This document shows, one piece after another, positions 49,263 through 57,268 of a stretch of 64,000 nt of DNA. Under the pieces are notes generated by a model. The model saw only the letters and a program-made list of their open reading frames with translations. It did not search any database and was not told the origin of the DNA. The position numbers and the translations under genes were made by a program. Position 1 is the first letter of the stretch, and each line of letters begins with the position of its first letter. This stretch comes from Micromonospora_J zhanjiangensis. GTDB taxonomy: Bacteria > Actinomycetota > Actinomycetes > Mycobacteriales > Micromonosporaceae. The stretch is from positions 248,001 through 312,000 of the forward strand of contig NZ_JBHSBN010000005.1 in assembly GCF_042650605.1 (NCBI RefSeq). Direction: 5' to 3'.

Positions 49263-52172
49263 ATGAAACTTTGGGTCAGACGCCGACGGACGGCGATGGT
49301 CGCCGCGGCGATACTGGTCGCCGGCGGGATCACCCTGCCTGCCGGGCCCGCGCAGGCCGCTCCGTCCTGTGACGTGGTGTACCAGACCAACGACTGGAGC
49401 AACGGCTTCACCGCCAACATCACGCTGAAGAACCTGGGCGACCCGATCAACGGTTGGACGTTGAAGTTCGCCTTCCCGGGCAACCAGAAGGTGACCCAGG
49501 GCTGGTCGGCGAACTGGACGCAGTCCGGCACCCAGGTGACCGCGACCAGCCTGTCCTACAACGGCAACCTGGGCACCGGTGCCTCCACCAACATCGGCTT
49601 CAACGGCTCGTTCACCGGCAGCAACCCGAAGCCGACGTCGTTCTCCATCAACGGCGTCACCTGCGGCGGCGCGCCCACCAACCAGGCGCCCACGGTGTCG
49701 CTGTCCGTGCCGGCCGGCCCGTTCACCGCCCCGGCCGACGTCAAGCTGAGCGCGACCGCGAGCGACCCGGACGGCTCGATCACCAAGGTCGAGTTCTACC
49801 GCAACGGCATGCTGGTCAACACCGACACGGCGGCGCCGTACGAGTACACCCAGCCGGCGCTGCCGGCCGGCGACTACACGGTGCAGGCCAAGGCGTACGA
49901 CAACGGCAACCCGGCGGCCACCGCGACGGCCGAGAAGTCGTTCACCGTCAACGCGCCGACCGGCCCGGCGGTGCTGGCCAGCCCCACCTCCGTCACCGTG
50001 CCGGAGGGCGGCAACGTGCCGGTCACCTTCAAGCTCAGCTCGGCGCCCAGCGGCAGCGTGCCGGTGACGGTCTCCACGACCGGTGATCCCGACATCACCG
50101 TCTCGCCGACCTCGTTCACCTTCACGTCGAGCAACTGGAGCAGCGGGGTACCGGTGACGGTCTCGGCCGCCAAGGACGCCGACACCACCAACGGCACCGC
50201 CACCATCACCGCGGCGGCCACCGGCTACACCTCGGCCGTGGTGACCGCCACCGAGGCCGACAGCGACGTGCCGGGCGGTAAGTACGTCTCCGAGTTCCTG
50301 GAGCTGTACAACAAGATCAAGTCGCCGTCCAACGGCTACTTCAGCCCCGAGGGCATCCCGTACCACTCGGTCGAGACCTTCATGGTGGAGGCACCCGACC
50401 ACGGTCACGAGACCACCTCCGAGGCGTTCAGCTACTGGCTGTTCCTGGAGGCCCAGTACGGCCGGGTGCAGAAGGACTGGAGCAAGTTCAACAACGCCTG
50501 GACGGTGCTGGAGAAGTACATCATCCCCAGCGGCTCCGATTACAAGACCGGCGGCTACAACGCGTCTGACCCGGCCGACTACGCACCGGAGAAGGACTAC
50601 CCGGACCAGTACCCGGTTCCATTCGACAGCGGCGTCAAGGCCGGCTCCGACCCGATCTACAGCGAGCTGACCAGCACCTACGGCAACGCCGACGTCTACG
50701 GCATGCACTGGCTGATCGACGTGGACAACGTCTACGGCTTCGGCAAGTGCGGTGACCACACCACCCGGCCCGCGTACATCAACACCTACCAGCGCGGTCC
50801 GCAGGAGTCGGTGTTCGAGACGATCCCGCAGCCCTCCTGCGAGACGTTCGCCTACGGTGGCCCGAACGGCTTCGGCCCGCTGTTCACCCAGGACTCGAAC
50901 CCGGCCAAGCAGTGGAAGTTCACCAACGCGCCGGACGCCGACGCCCGCGCGGTGCAGGCCGCCTCCTGGGCGCTGACCTGGGCCACCGAGCAGGGTGCCC
51001 AGTCGCAGATCTCGTCCACCGTGGCCAAGGCCGCCAAGATGGGTGACTACCTGCGGTACGCGATGTACGACAAGTACTTCAAGAAGCCGGGCTGCACCTC
51101 GCCGTCCTGCCCGGCCGGTACCGGCAAGGACAGCTCCAACTACCTGCTCAACTGGTACTACGCTTGGGGTGCGGCGATGGACGGGGCATGGAGCTGGCGG
51201 ATCGGTTCCAGCCACAACCACGGCGGCTACCAGAACCCGTTCGCGGCCTGGGCGCTGTCCTCGGTGCCGGAGCTGACCCCGAAGTCGCCCACCGCGAAGA
51301 CCGACTGGGCCACCAGCCTGACCCGGCAGATCGAGTTCTACACCTGGTTGCAGTCCAACGAGGGCGCCATCGCCGGTGGCGCGACCAACAGCTGGGGTGG
51401 GTCGTACCAGACTCCGCCGGCCGGTACTCCGACCTTCTACGGGCTGGCCTACGACTGGCAGCCGGTCTACCACGACCCGCCGTCGAACCAGTGGTTCGGC
51501 TTCCAGGCGTGGAGCGTGGAGCGGGTCGCCGAGTACTACTACAAGACCGGTGACGCCAAGGCCAAGGCGGTGCTGGACAAGTGGGTGAGCTGGGCGCTGG
51601 CCAACACCACCACCGGTGCCAACGGGGCGTACCAGTTCCCGTCGACCCTGGAGTGGTCCGGCAAGCCGGGCGGCAACTGGTCGGCCGGTACCACCTCGGT
51701 GAACAACAGCGGCCTGCACGTCACCGTCAAGGACTACACCAACGACGTCGGTGTCGCCGGGGCGTACGCCCGGCTGCTGACCTACTACGGTGCCAAGTCC
51801 GGCAACGCGCAGGCCAAGGCCACCGCCAAGGCGATCCTGGACGGCGTGCTGACCCACAAGGACGCCAAGGGCGTGTCGGTGCCGGAGACCAAGGCGGACT
51901 ACGACCGCCTCGACGACACCTACAACGCCAGCACCCACCAGGGCCTGTACGTCCCGCCGGGCTTCACCGGCAAGATGCCCAACGGTGACGTGATCGCCTC
52001 CGGCAAGTCCTTCCTGGACATCCGGTCCTTCTACAAGAACGACCCGGACTACGCCCAGGTGAAGGCATACCTGGACGGCGGCCCGGTGCCGACGTTCACC
52101 TACCACCGATTCTGGGCGCAGACGGACGTCGCGCTCGCGCTGGCCGACTACGGCCTGCTGATCGGTTCCTGA
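49263..52172 (+). CDS. Secreted CBM2-GH48 processive cellulase
   Basis: 969 aa. Signal peptide (1-32, ending PAQA), CBM2 cellulose-binding module (34-134, Cys36 and Cys134 as the terminal disulfide, surface Trp residues in GWSANWTQ), a bacterial Ig-like domain (142-230), a third beta domain of Calx-beta or Ig type (236-333) and the GH48 catalytic domain (339-969). The catalytic acid is Glu387 in ETTSEAFSYW, 11 residues after Glu376, the same spacing as Glu44/Glu55 of Clostridium CelF. GH48 enzymes attack cellulose from the reducing end and release cellobiose. ATG with GAGGAGAG upstream. It is expected to be under CebR-type control. Confidence 0.96.
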   Translation: MKLWVRRRRTAMVAAAILVAGGITLPAGPAQAAPSCDVVYQTNDWSNGFTANITLKNLGDPINGWTLKFAFPGNQKVTQGWSANWTQSGTQVTATSLSYNGNLGTGASTNIGFNGSFTGSNPKPTSFSINGVTCGGAPTNQAPTVSLSVPAGPFTAPADVKLSATASDPDGSITKVEFYRNGMLVNTDTAAPYEYTQPALPAGDYTVQAKAYDNGNPAATATAEKSFTVNAPTGPAVLASPTSVTVPEGGNVPVTFKLSSAPSGSVPVTVSTTGDPDITVSPTSFTFTSSNWSSGVPVTVSAAKDADTTNGTATITAAATGYTSAVVTATEADSDVPGGKYVSEFLELYNKIKSPSNGYFSPEGIPYHSVETFMVEAPDHGHETTSEAFSYWLFLEAQYGRVQKDWSKFNNAWTVLEKYIIPSGSDYKTGGYNASDPADYAPEKDYPDQYPVPFDSGVKAGSDPIYSELTSTYGNADVYGMHWLIDVDNVYGFGKCGDHTTRPAYINTYQRGPQESVFETIPQPSCETFAYGGPNGFGPLFTQDSNPAKQWKFTNAPDADARAVQAASWALTWATEQGAQSQISSTVAKAAKMGDYLRYAMYDKYFKKPGCTSPSCPAGTGKDSSNYLLNWYYAWGAAMDGAWSWRIGSSHNHGGYQNPFAAWALSSVPELTPKSPTAKTDWATSLTRQIEFYTWLQSNEGAIAGGATNSWGGSYQTPPAGTPTFYGLAYDWQPVYHDPPSNQWFGFQAWSVERVAEYYYKTGDAKAKAVLDKWVSWALANTTTGANGAYQFPSTLEWSGKPGGNWSAGTTSVNNSGLHVTVKDYTNDVGVAGAYARLLTYYGAKSGNAQAKATAKAILDGVLTHKDAKGVSVPETKADYDRLDDTYNASTHQGLYVPPGFTGKMPNGDVIASGKSFLDIRSFYKNDPDYAQVKAYLDGGPVPTFTYHRFWAQTDVALALADYGLLIGS

Positions 52173-52184
52173 CCGGTCGGCCGT

Positions 52185-52216
52185 CCGGCCGGGGCGACCA
52201 CCAGCGCCCCGGCCGG
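52185..52216. terminator. 12-bp stem-loop between convergent GH48 and gvpK
   Basis: CCGGCCGGGGCG-N8-CGCCCCGGCCGG, perfect over 12 bp, beginning 13 nt after the GH48 stop. It separates the cellulase from the end of the gas-vesicle operon. Confidence 0.7.
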
Positions 52217-52332
52217 CGGCCGGCCCCCGAGGCGGCCTGATTTCCCCACGGTCAGGCCACCTGTGGCGGGCCGGCCGGGACTGCCCGAGGCAGCGGTCCC
52301 GGTTCGGCCCGCCACGCCGTACCGCCGGCCGG

Positions 52333-52638
52333 CTATTCGGTCGGCAGCAGTGGTCCCAACGGACCCAGGTCGAGATTCAGGTCCTCGGCGGACAATCCGA
52401 AGTGCTCTCGCAACTCGGTCATCTGCTCCTCCAGCGCCATCAGCGTGCTGCCGATCTTCTCGATCTGCTCCTCGGTCAGGTCGCCCTGGTCGATCCGGCG
52501 CAGCGCCTGCCGCTCCATCAGCTGCCGCAGCAGTTCGATGATGGTGAGCACCAGGCTGCCCAGGCCGCGCTCCACCCCCTCCCGGTCCACGTCGACGTGC
52601 GGTCCGAGTCGACGTACCCGCCCCACCGGCTCCGTCAT
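52333..52638 (-). CDS. gvpK: Gas vesicle protein GvpK
   Basis: 101 aa, the usual GvpK size. Conserved core DVDREGVERGLGSLVLTIIE, LLRQLMERQALRRID and LTEEQIEKIGSTLMALEEQM. GvpK is a minor protein needed for gas-vesicle assembly. Last gene of the operon; its ATG overlaps the gvpS stop by 4 nt. Confidence 0.93.
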   Translation of the reverse strand: MTEPVGRVRRLGPHVDVDREGVERGLGSLVLTIIELLRQLMERQALRRIDQGDLTEEQIEKIGSTLMALEEQMTELREHFGLSAEDLNLDLGPLGPLLPTE

Positions 52639-53042
52639 CGGTCGGCCCCCGGACGCTCGTGCGGCGGCGGGGTGCCGCCGGCCCGTACCGAGGACAGCAG
52701 CGCCCGCAGCGAGACGTGGACCAGGTCGACGTCGGCGATCGACAGGGCCAGTTCGCCGTTGACCACCACGCCCTTGGCCAGCACCCGGTCGAGCAGGTCG
52801 ACCAGGGCGATCGGCCGGTAGGCCAACGCGCCGTCCGCGGTCACCGCGCCCCCGCCGTCGTCCGTCCGCGCCGGAACGATCTCGTCCGGGTCGATGACCT
52901 CGTCGGGGTCGATGACGCCGTCGGGGCCGATGATGTCGTCCGGGTCGATGACGCCGTCGGGGCCGATGAACTCGGTCGGGTCGCGGCTTGCGTCCGGGTC
53001 GGGGCCTTCGGAACGCGGGCCGCCGGGCCGGTGGCCGGTCAT
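52635..53042 (-). CDS. gvpS: Gas vesicle protein GvpS (GvpA family)
   Basis: 135 aa. The C-terminal part is the GvpA-type fold (LVDLLDRVLAKGVVVNGELA, LSIADVDLVHVSLRALLSS) in the variant seen in GvpS. The first 60 residues are an acidic tail with a 12-residue repeat (IGPDGVIDPDDI twice, then IDPDEVIDPDEIV) encoded by a 36-bp tandem DNA repeat, which is unusual. Overlaps gvpL at its start and gvpK at its stop. Confidence 0.85.
   Translation of the reverse strand: MTGHRPGGPRSEGPDPDASRDPTEFIGPDGVIDPDDIIGPDGVIDPDEVIDPDEIVPARTDDGGGAVTADGALAYRPIALVDLLDRVLAKGVVVNGELALSIADVDLVHVSLRALLSSVRAGGTPPPHERPGADR
52906..52977 (-). repeat. 36-bp tandem repeat inside gvpS
   Basis: Two near-identical 36-bp units (52906-52941, 52942-52977) preceded by a partial copy. 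They encode the 12-residue acidic repeat of the GvpS N-terminus. Whole codon units are repeated, so copy-number change would keep the frame. Confidence 0.7.
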
Positions 53043-53821
53043 CGGGTCGCCTCCACGTCGTCCAGTTCGGTGAACGAGTAGGGCGGCCACGGCCCGGTGA
53101 GTTCCACCCGGAGCATCGGATGACCGGGGATCAGCTCGCGTATCGCGCCGGCGAACTCCGCCGCCCGGGCGGCCTCCACCAGGTACGCGCCGTTGAGCAC
53201 CATCCAGTCCGTCGTACCGCTCAGTCGCCGGTCCTGCGGCGGGTGCCGGCGGGCCGCCACGGCGAGTCGCCCGACGGCGTCGTGCAGCCGGTCGGCACCG
53301 TCGGCGGCGGCCCGCTGCGATTGCTCGGTCGCGGTCAGCCGGGCCCGCCGGCGCCGCAGGTACGCCCGGCCCGGACCCTCGTCCGGGCCGGCCGCGGCCG
53401 GCGCGACGCCGGCCGCGCCGGGCACCGCGTACGCCTTGACGCCCCACTCCAGCCGGCCGTCGACCCGCTCCAGGGCGGCGGTCAGGCCGGCGTGCTGCTC
53501 GGCCAGCGCGGCGCGCACCCGCGCGTCGTCCAGATACACGGTGGCCAGCCGGGCCGGCACCACCGGGCCGAACCGGACCACCGCGTCGGCGACCTCGTGG
53601 TGCGCCCGGGCCACCCGCTCCAGCCAGTCCAGATTCTCCAGGTTGCGGTGCAACGCGTCCTCGCCGAACTCGGCCAGGTCCACCGGGCCGACCACGGCGG
53701 TCAGTCCGCCCTCGCGTACCGCGTGCACCGGAGCGCCGCCGACGCCGGTGATGCCGGCCAGCCGCCGGTCGTCCAGGTCACGGGTCACGGCGTGCACCCA
53801 CCGTCCGTACTGCCCGGTCAT
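53039..53821 (-). CDS. gvpL: Gas vesicle protein GvpL/GvpF family (second copy)
   Basis: 260 aa. GvpL/F fold: N-terminal WVHAVTRDLDD, then VREGGLTAVVGPVDLAEFGE, VVRFGPVVPARLATVYLDD (the family PxRF-like region), LEWGVKAYAV and a C-terminal half ending in GPWPPYSFTEL. Minor structural or assembly protein. Between gvpJ and gvpS with 4-nt overlaps on both sides, the usual position of gvpL in actinobacterial clusters. Confidence 0.9.
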   Translation of the reverse strand: MTGQYGRWVHAVTRDLDDRRLAGITGVGGAPVHAVREGGLTAVVGPVDLAEFGEDALHRNLENLDWLERVARAHHEVADAVVRFGPVVPARLATVYLDDARVRAALAEQHAGLTAALERVDGRLEWGVKAYAVPGAAGVAPAAAGPDEGPGRAYLRRRRARLTATEQSQRAAADGADRLHDAVGRLAVAARRHPPQDRRLSGTTDWMVLNGAYLVEAARAAEFAGAIRELIPGHPMLRVELTGPWPPYSFTELDDVEATR

Positions 53822-54267
53822 CGGCCCACCTCCCGGTCCCGGCGGCGGGCCGACCCGCCGGTTCCGGACCGCCGCGCCCGGGCCTCGGTCCGCCGTTCGG
53901 GAATCCCGGATCGGCGTTCACGGACGTCCGGCCGGCGTTCGTCGGCCGGCGCGGGACGCTCGTCGGTGACCTCGTCGCGCTCGTCGGGCAGGGCGCGGGG
54001 CCGGTCCGTCCCGACCGACTGCCGCGGTGGCCGGTTGGACAGGAACGGGTCGTGTTCCCACCAGTCGATGCCCATCTCCCGCGCGGTGTCCACCGAGGCG
54101 ACCACCAACCGCAGCTTGATGGTGAGCAACTCGATGTCGAGCAGGTTCACCCGGATGTCCCCGGCGATGACGATGCCGCGGTCGAGCACCCGCTCCAGGA
54201 TGTCGCCGAGGTTGGTGGTGCCGGCACCGGACGCGGGTTGCGCGCCGGGCCGCCCCGCCGGCATCAT
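53818..54267 (-). CDS. gvpJ: Gas vesicle protein GvpJ (GvpA family)
   Basis: 149 aa. GvpA-type core at about 17-70 (NLGDILERVLDRGIVIAGDI, RVNLLDIELLTIKLRLVVAS) with the GvpJ ending AREMGIDWWEHDPF. The remaining 75 residues are a charged, Arg/Glu-rich tail that is longer than usual. Two adjacent ATGs (54267, 54264); the first overlaps the gvpO stop (ATGA). Confidence 0.9.
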   Translation of the reverse strand: MMPAGRPGAQPASGAGTTNLGDILERVLDRGIVIAGDIRVNLLDIELLTIKLRLVVASVDTAREMGIDWWEHDPFLSNRPPRQSVGTDRPRALPDERDEVTDERPAPADERRPDVRERRSGIPERRTEARARRSGTGGSARRRDREVGR

Positions 54268-54800
54268 GTCCCGCCCCCGGCCCCGGAGTCGCCGCGGCCC
54301 CGCGCGTAACGCCCGGTCCGCCGGTAGCCGCGCAGGTCGCCGTCCGCGCCCAGTTCCGCCTGGTACGTGGCGAGCACGTCGGACGACGACGGCACCCGGC
54401 GGTCCTCGACCACCTCGATCCCGACCAGCCAGCCGTCGTCGCGGCGCTCCAGCGAGGTCACCCCGGTGGGCTGCTTGCCGGTCAGTTCCGCGACGTGACG
54501 CAGCGCGACGCGGGCCGCGGCGTGCGCCGGCAACTCCCGCCCGCCGCCGGCCGGCTCGTCGTGGGCCGGTTCGTCGTGGGCCGGCCTGTCGTCGAACTGG
54601 TCGTCGTCGGCCTCGTCGTCGGCCTCGTCGGCGTACCCGTCCGCCGGGTCGTCGTCCCGGTCGAACGGTTCGTCGTCGACGCCGGTGTCGTCGGCCGGGA
54701 CGTCGCCGAACTCGTCGTCCCGACGGGCGGGCCGGCGGTCGGGCCCGCGGGCGGTCCGGGTGCCGGGACCGCTCCGGCGGGCGGCGCGGGTGGTGGACAT
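54264..54800 (-). CDS. gvpO: Gas vesicle protein GvpO
   Basis: 178 aa. The C-terminal 90 residues are the GvpO domain (ALRHVAELTGKQPTGVTSLE, DGWLVGIEVVEDRRVPSSSD, VLATYQAELGADGDLRGYRR). The N-terminal 85 residues are a disordered acidic segment, Asp-rich (FDRDDDPADGYADEADDEAD). GGAGGT lies 6 nt before the ATG. In Streptomyces gvpO leads the operon; here it sits between gvpG and gvpJ. Confidence 0.9.
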   Translation of the reverse strand: MSTTRAARRSGPGTRTARGPDRRPARRDDEFGDVPADDTGVDDEPFDRDDDPADGYADEADDEADDDQFDDRPAHDEPAHDEPAGGGRELPAHAAARVALRHVAELTGKQPTGVTSLERRDDGWLVGIEVVEDRRVPSSSDVLATYQAELGADGDLRGYRRTGRYARGRGDSGAGGGT

Positions 54801-54881
54801 CAGAAACCTCCGCTTTCGATTGCTGGTGGCGGTCGAGCGGTCGGCCGGCCAAAAGGACCCGCCGGTGAGGCGGTCAGGCTG

Positions 54882-55097
54882 TCAGGCCGTCAGGCGATCG
54901 AGGATCCGCTGCTGTGCCTCGGCCAGTTCGTCCTCGGTCAGCCGTCCGGCCGCCGCCTCCGCCTCGAGGTCGTCGAGTTCGCGCCAGACGGCGGCCGGGT
55001 CGTACAGCTCGCGTTCCGCCTGTTGCTGGATCAGCCGGGCCAGGGCGCCCACCCCGCGAACCGGGGCCAGCGGCAGACCCAACAGGGAGATCAACAT
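54882..55097 (-). CDS. gvpG: Gas vesicle protein GvpG
   Basis: 71 aa. Conserved GvpG: LLGLPLAPVRGVGALARLIQ, then VWRELDDLEAEAAAGRLTED and ILDRL. Small assembly factor. 7 nt after gvpF and 81 nt before gvpO; this is the widest gap in the operon. Confidence 0.9.
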   Translation of the reverse strand: MLISLLGLPLAPVRGVGALARLIQQQAERELYDPAAVWRELDDLEAEAAAGRLTEDELAEAQQRILDRLTA

Positions 55098-55104
55098 CTC
55101 GGCA

Positions 55105-55896
55105 CTACTCCCGGCCGATCCGGCCGACGAAGTCGTACGCCGCCATCGGTCCGAGCAACCGGACGGTGGCCCGGTCGGCCCAGTCGGCGGCGAGCCGCTC
55201 GACGACGCCCTCGAAGTCGGTCGTCCGGTCCGCCGCGACCAGGAACGCCACGTGCGCGGCGTCCTCCTCGTGGGTCGGTTCCCGGTCGGCGACCTCGACG
55301 CTGACCGGGGACAGCTCCGCCACCAGCCGCCCGGTGTCGGCCTGCCGGCGGGCCTCGACCTCGGTGGCGATCACCTCGCCGAGCCGGATCCGCAGGTCGC
55401 GGGACGCCTCCTCGGGCAGGTCGGCGAGCTGCTCGCGCAACCGCGCCGCCTCGGCGTTGCCGGCCAGCACGTCGGTCAGCAACTCGCGTTCCCGGTAGCG
55501 GGCCCGCACCACGTACTGCAGCCGGTCCGTCAGGTCGGTGAGTTCGGCCAGGTAGGCGTCGTGCTCGGCGTCGAGCAACTCGGCCACCGCCGCCGGCTCG
55601 GTCAGCACCGTGCCGAACCGCACCGGCAGCACCGGCGCGGCCAGCGTGGTGCCGTCCAGCAACTCCTTGTACGCCCGCAGGTCGTCCGGCCGGCCCAGTG
55701 GCCGGTCGAGCCGTACCTCGCTGACCAGGGCGCCCAGGTCCCGGTGCTGGACGACCCGCACCGGGGCCGGTGGGTCGCCGGCCCCACGGGCCTCGTCGAC
55801 CACCTCCACGTCGCCGGGCACCACGCCGTAGACGAGCCAACCGGTCTCGCGTGCGGTCTTCTCCGGGGCGTCGATCGGCGCCGATTCCACGGTCAT
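55105..55896 (-). CDS. gvpF: Gas vesicle protein GvpF
   Basis: 263 aa. GvpF/L family: GWLVYGVVPGDVEVV, VVQHRDLGALVSEVRLD, LLDGTTLAAPVLPVRFGTVL (the PVRFGT family motif), LQYVVRARYRERELL and a C-terminal domain ending LLGPMAAYDFVGR. GvpF binds GvpA monomers and is thought to help place them at the growing vesicle. It overlaps gvpA by 4 nt. Confidence 0.93.
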   Translation of the reverse strand: MTVESAPIDAPEKTARETGWLVYGVVPGDVEVVDEARGAGDPPAPVRVVQHRDLGALVSEVRLDRPLGRPDDLRAYKELLDGTTLAAPVLPVRFGTVLTEPAAVAELLDAEHDAYLAELTDLTDRLQYVVRARYRERELLTDVLAGNAEAARLREQLADLPEEASRDLRIRLGEVIATEVEARRQADTGRLVAELSPVSVEVADREPTHEEDAAHVAFLVAADRTTDFEGVVERLAADWADRATVRLLGPMAAYDFVGRIGRE

Positions 55897-56273
55897 CGCT
55901 CCTCCTCCCGGCGCCGGCGGCGGGGCGCCCGATCCGATCGGTCGTCGTCGCCGCCGACCAGTTCACCGAGCGTGTCGCCGGCCTTCTCCAGCAGGTTTCC
56001 CTTGGGGCCCTGCACCATCTCCGGCAGGCCCTTGCCGGCCTGCTCCCCGTCAAGGTCGAGCCGGTTGGTCGCCTCCGCGAAGCGCAGGTACGTGTCCACG
56101 CTGGCGACCACCACCCGGGCGTCGACGGTGAGCAGCCGGATCCCGACGATGCCCACCGACACGTGCGCGTCGATCACGATGCCCTTGTCCAGGATCGTGC
56201 CGACCACGTCGGCCAGGTCGGACGCCGAACCGCGGTCGACCGCTCCGCCCGCCGTCTGTACGGCACTGGTCAT
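55893..56273 (-). CDS. gvpA: Major gas vesicle structural protein GvpA
   Basis: 126 aa. The core (about 18-75: LADVVGTILDKGIVIDAHVS, VGIVGIRLLTVDARVVVASV, DTYLRFAEATNRLDL) is the hydrophobic wall-forming GvpA fold. It is followed by a 50-residue charged tail typical of actinobacterial GvpA (canonical GvpA is about 70 aa). GvpA polymerises into the gas-permeable, water-tight shell. Its ATG overlaps the SRPBCC gene stop (ATGA). Confidence 0.93.
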   Translation of the reverse strand: MTSAVQTAGGAVDRGSASDLADVVGTILDKGIVIDAHVSVGIVGIRLLTVDARVVVASVDTYLRFAEATNRLDLDGEQAGKGLPEMVQGPKGNLLEKAGDTLGELVGGDDDRSDRAPRRRRREEER

Positions 56274-57268
56274 CGCCGGCCCCGCTTCCCGGCCCGTACC
56301 GGTTCGGGTTCCTCGTCCCGGTCGGGCTCCTCGTCGTAGTCGTCTTCGTCGTCCTGTTCCTGGTCGTCCGGGTCCGGGGCGTCGTCGTCCGAGTTGTCGT
56401 CGGCGCGCTCCAGCTCCTCGCGCTCCCGGCGTTCCTCCTCGACGACCGTCTCGTGGTCGCGGACCACCTGGCCGTCGCGGATCTCGCCCCGCCAGCCCTC
56501 GACCTCGTCCGGGTCGAGCACCGTACGGGTCATCACGTGCCGGACGAAGTGCTTGAGTTCCAGCCGGACCCGGCGGCCCTGGGCACGCCAGATGTTCCCG
56601 GTCTTCTCCATGAACCCCTGCGGGTGGTACTCCAGCACCACCAGGATGCGGGTCAGGTCCGGAGCGAGTTCGTGGAAGCTCACCGTGCCGTCGACCGAGC
56701 CCTTGGCACCCTCGGACCTCCAGACGATGCGCTCGTCCGGCACCTGCTCGACGACCTTCGCCTCCCAGGACCGGTGCGACCAGAAGACCTGCGCCTTCCA
56801 GGTGGTCTTCTCGTCACCGTCCCGCTCGACGTTCTCCAGCTTCTTCAAGAAGGACGGCATGTCCTCGTACTGAGTCCACTGGTTGTAGGCGACCCGGACC
56901 GGCACACCGACGTCGATCGACTCGATGATGTTGGTGACCTTGATCTTGTCGCTGCTTCCGCCGCCGCCCTTGCCGAACATCGCCTTGAGCTTCTCCTTCG
57001 CACCGGCCAGACCGGCACCGAACATCGCCTTGCCCGGTGGCGAGCCGCCGGCCATCTTCTGCGCCCCGGTCGCCGCCGCGACCATGCCCGGGTTACCGCC
57101 TTGCTTGGCGTACTCGGTCAGCCGCTCGGTGGTCGAGCTGAGTCGCTCGGTGGCCTTCTCGGCGAGCCGCTCGCCCGCCGCGCCGACGAGGTTCTGCACC
57201 TGGCCGACGAGCCGATTGCTGATCTTGTCGATGATGGGGTTGGTGCTGGGTTGCTGGCTCATCGTCAT
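56270..57268 (-). CDS. SRPBCC (cyclase/dehydrase) protein of the gas-vesicle operon
   Basis: 332 aa. N-terminal 100 residues are amphipathic helices (LVGQVQNLVGAAGERLAEKA), residues about 108-255 an SRPBCC/START-like domain (VTNIIESIDVGVPVRVAYNQ, WTQYEDMPSFLKKLENVE, VWRSEGAKGSVDGTVSF, LVVLEYHPQGF), and the last 60 residues are highly acidic. SRPBCC genes are common neighbours of gvp genes in actinobacteria; it may be a counterpart of an accessory gene named gvpZ in Streptomyces (recalled, not checked). The ATG at 57268 overlaps the stop of the acidic-repeat gene. Confidence 0.8.
   Translation of the reverse strand: MTMSQQPSTNPIIDKISNRLVGQVQNLVGAAGERLAEKATERLSSTTERLTEYAKQGGNPGMVAAATGAQKMAGGSPPGKAMFGAGLAGAKEKLKAMFGKGGGGSSDKIKVTNIIESIDVGVPVRVAYNQWTQYEDMPSFLKKLENVERDGDEKTTWKAQVFWSHRSWEAKVVEQVPDERIVWRSEGAKGSVDGTVSFHELAPDLTRILVVLEYHPQGFMEKTGNIWRAQGRRVRLELKHFVRHVMTRTVLDPDEVEGWRGEIRDGQVVRDHETVVEEERREREELERADDNSDDDAPDPDDQEQDDEDDYDEEPDRDEEPEPVRAGKRGRR

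Noticed and set aside
49017..52106. 1029-residue open frame on the minus strand opposite the GH48 gene
   Set aside because: It mirrors the codon bias of GH48, has no domain similarity and is Gly/Arg/Val-rich in the way antisense frames are in high-GC DNA.
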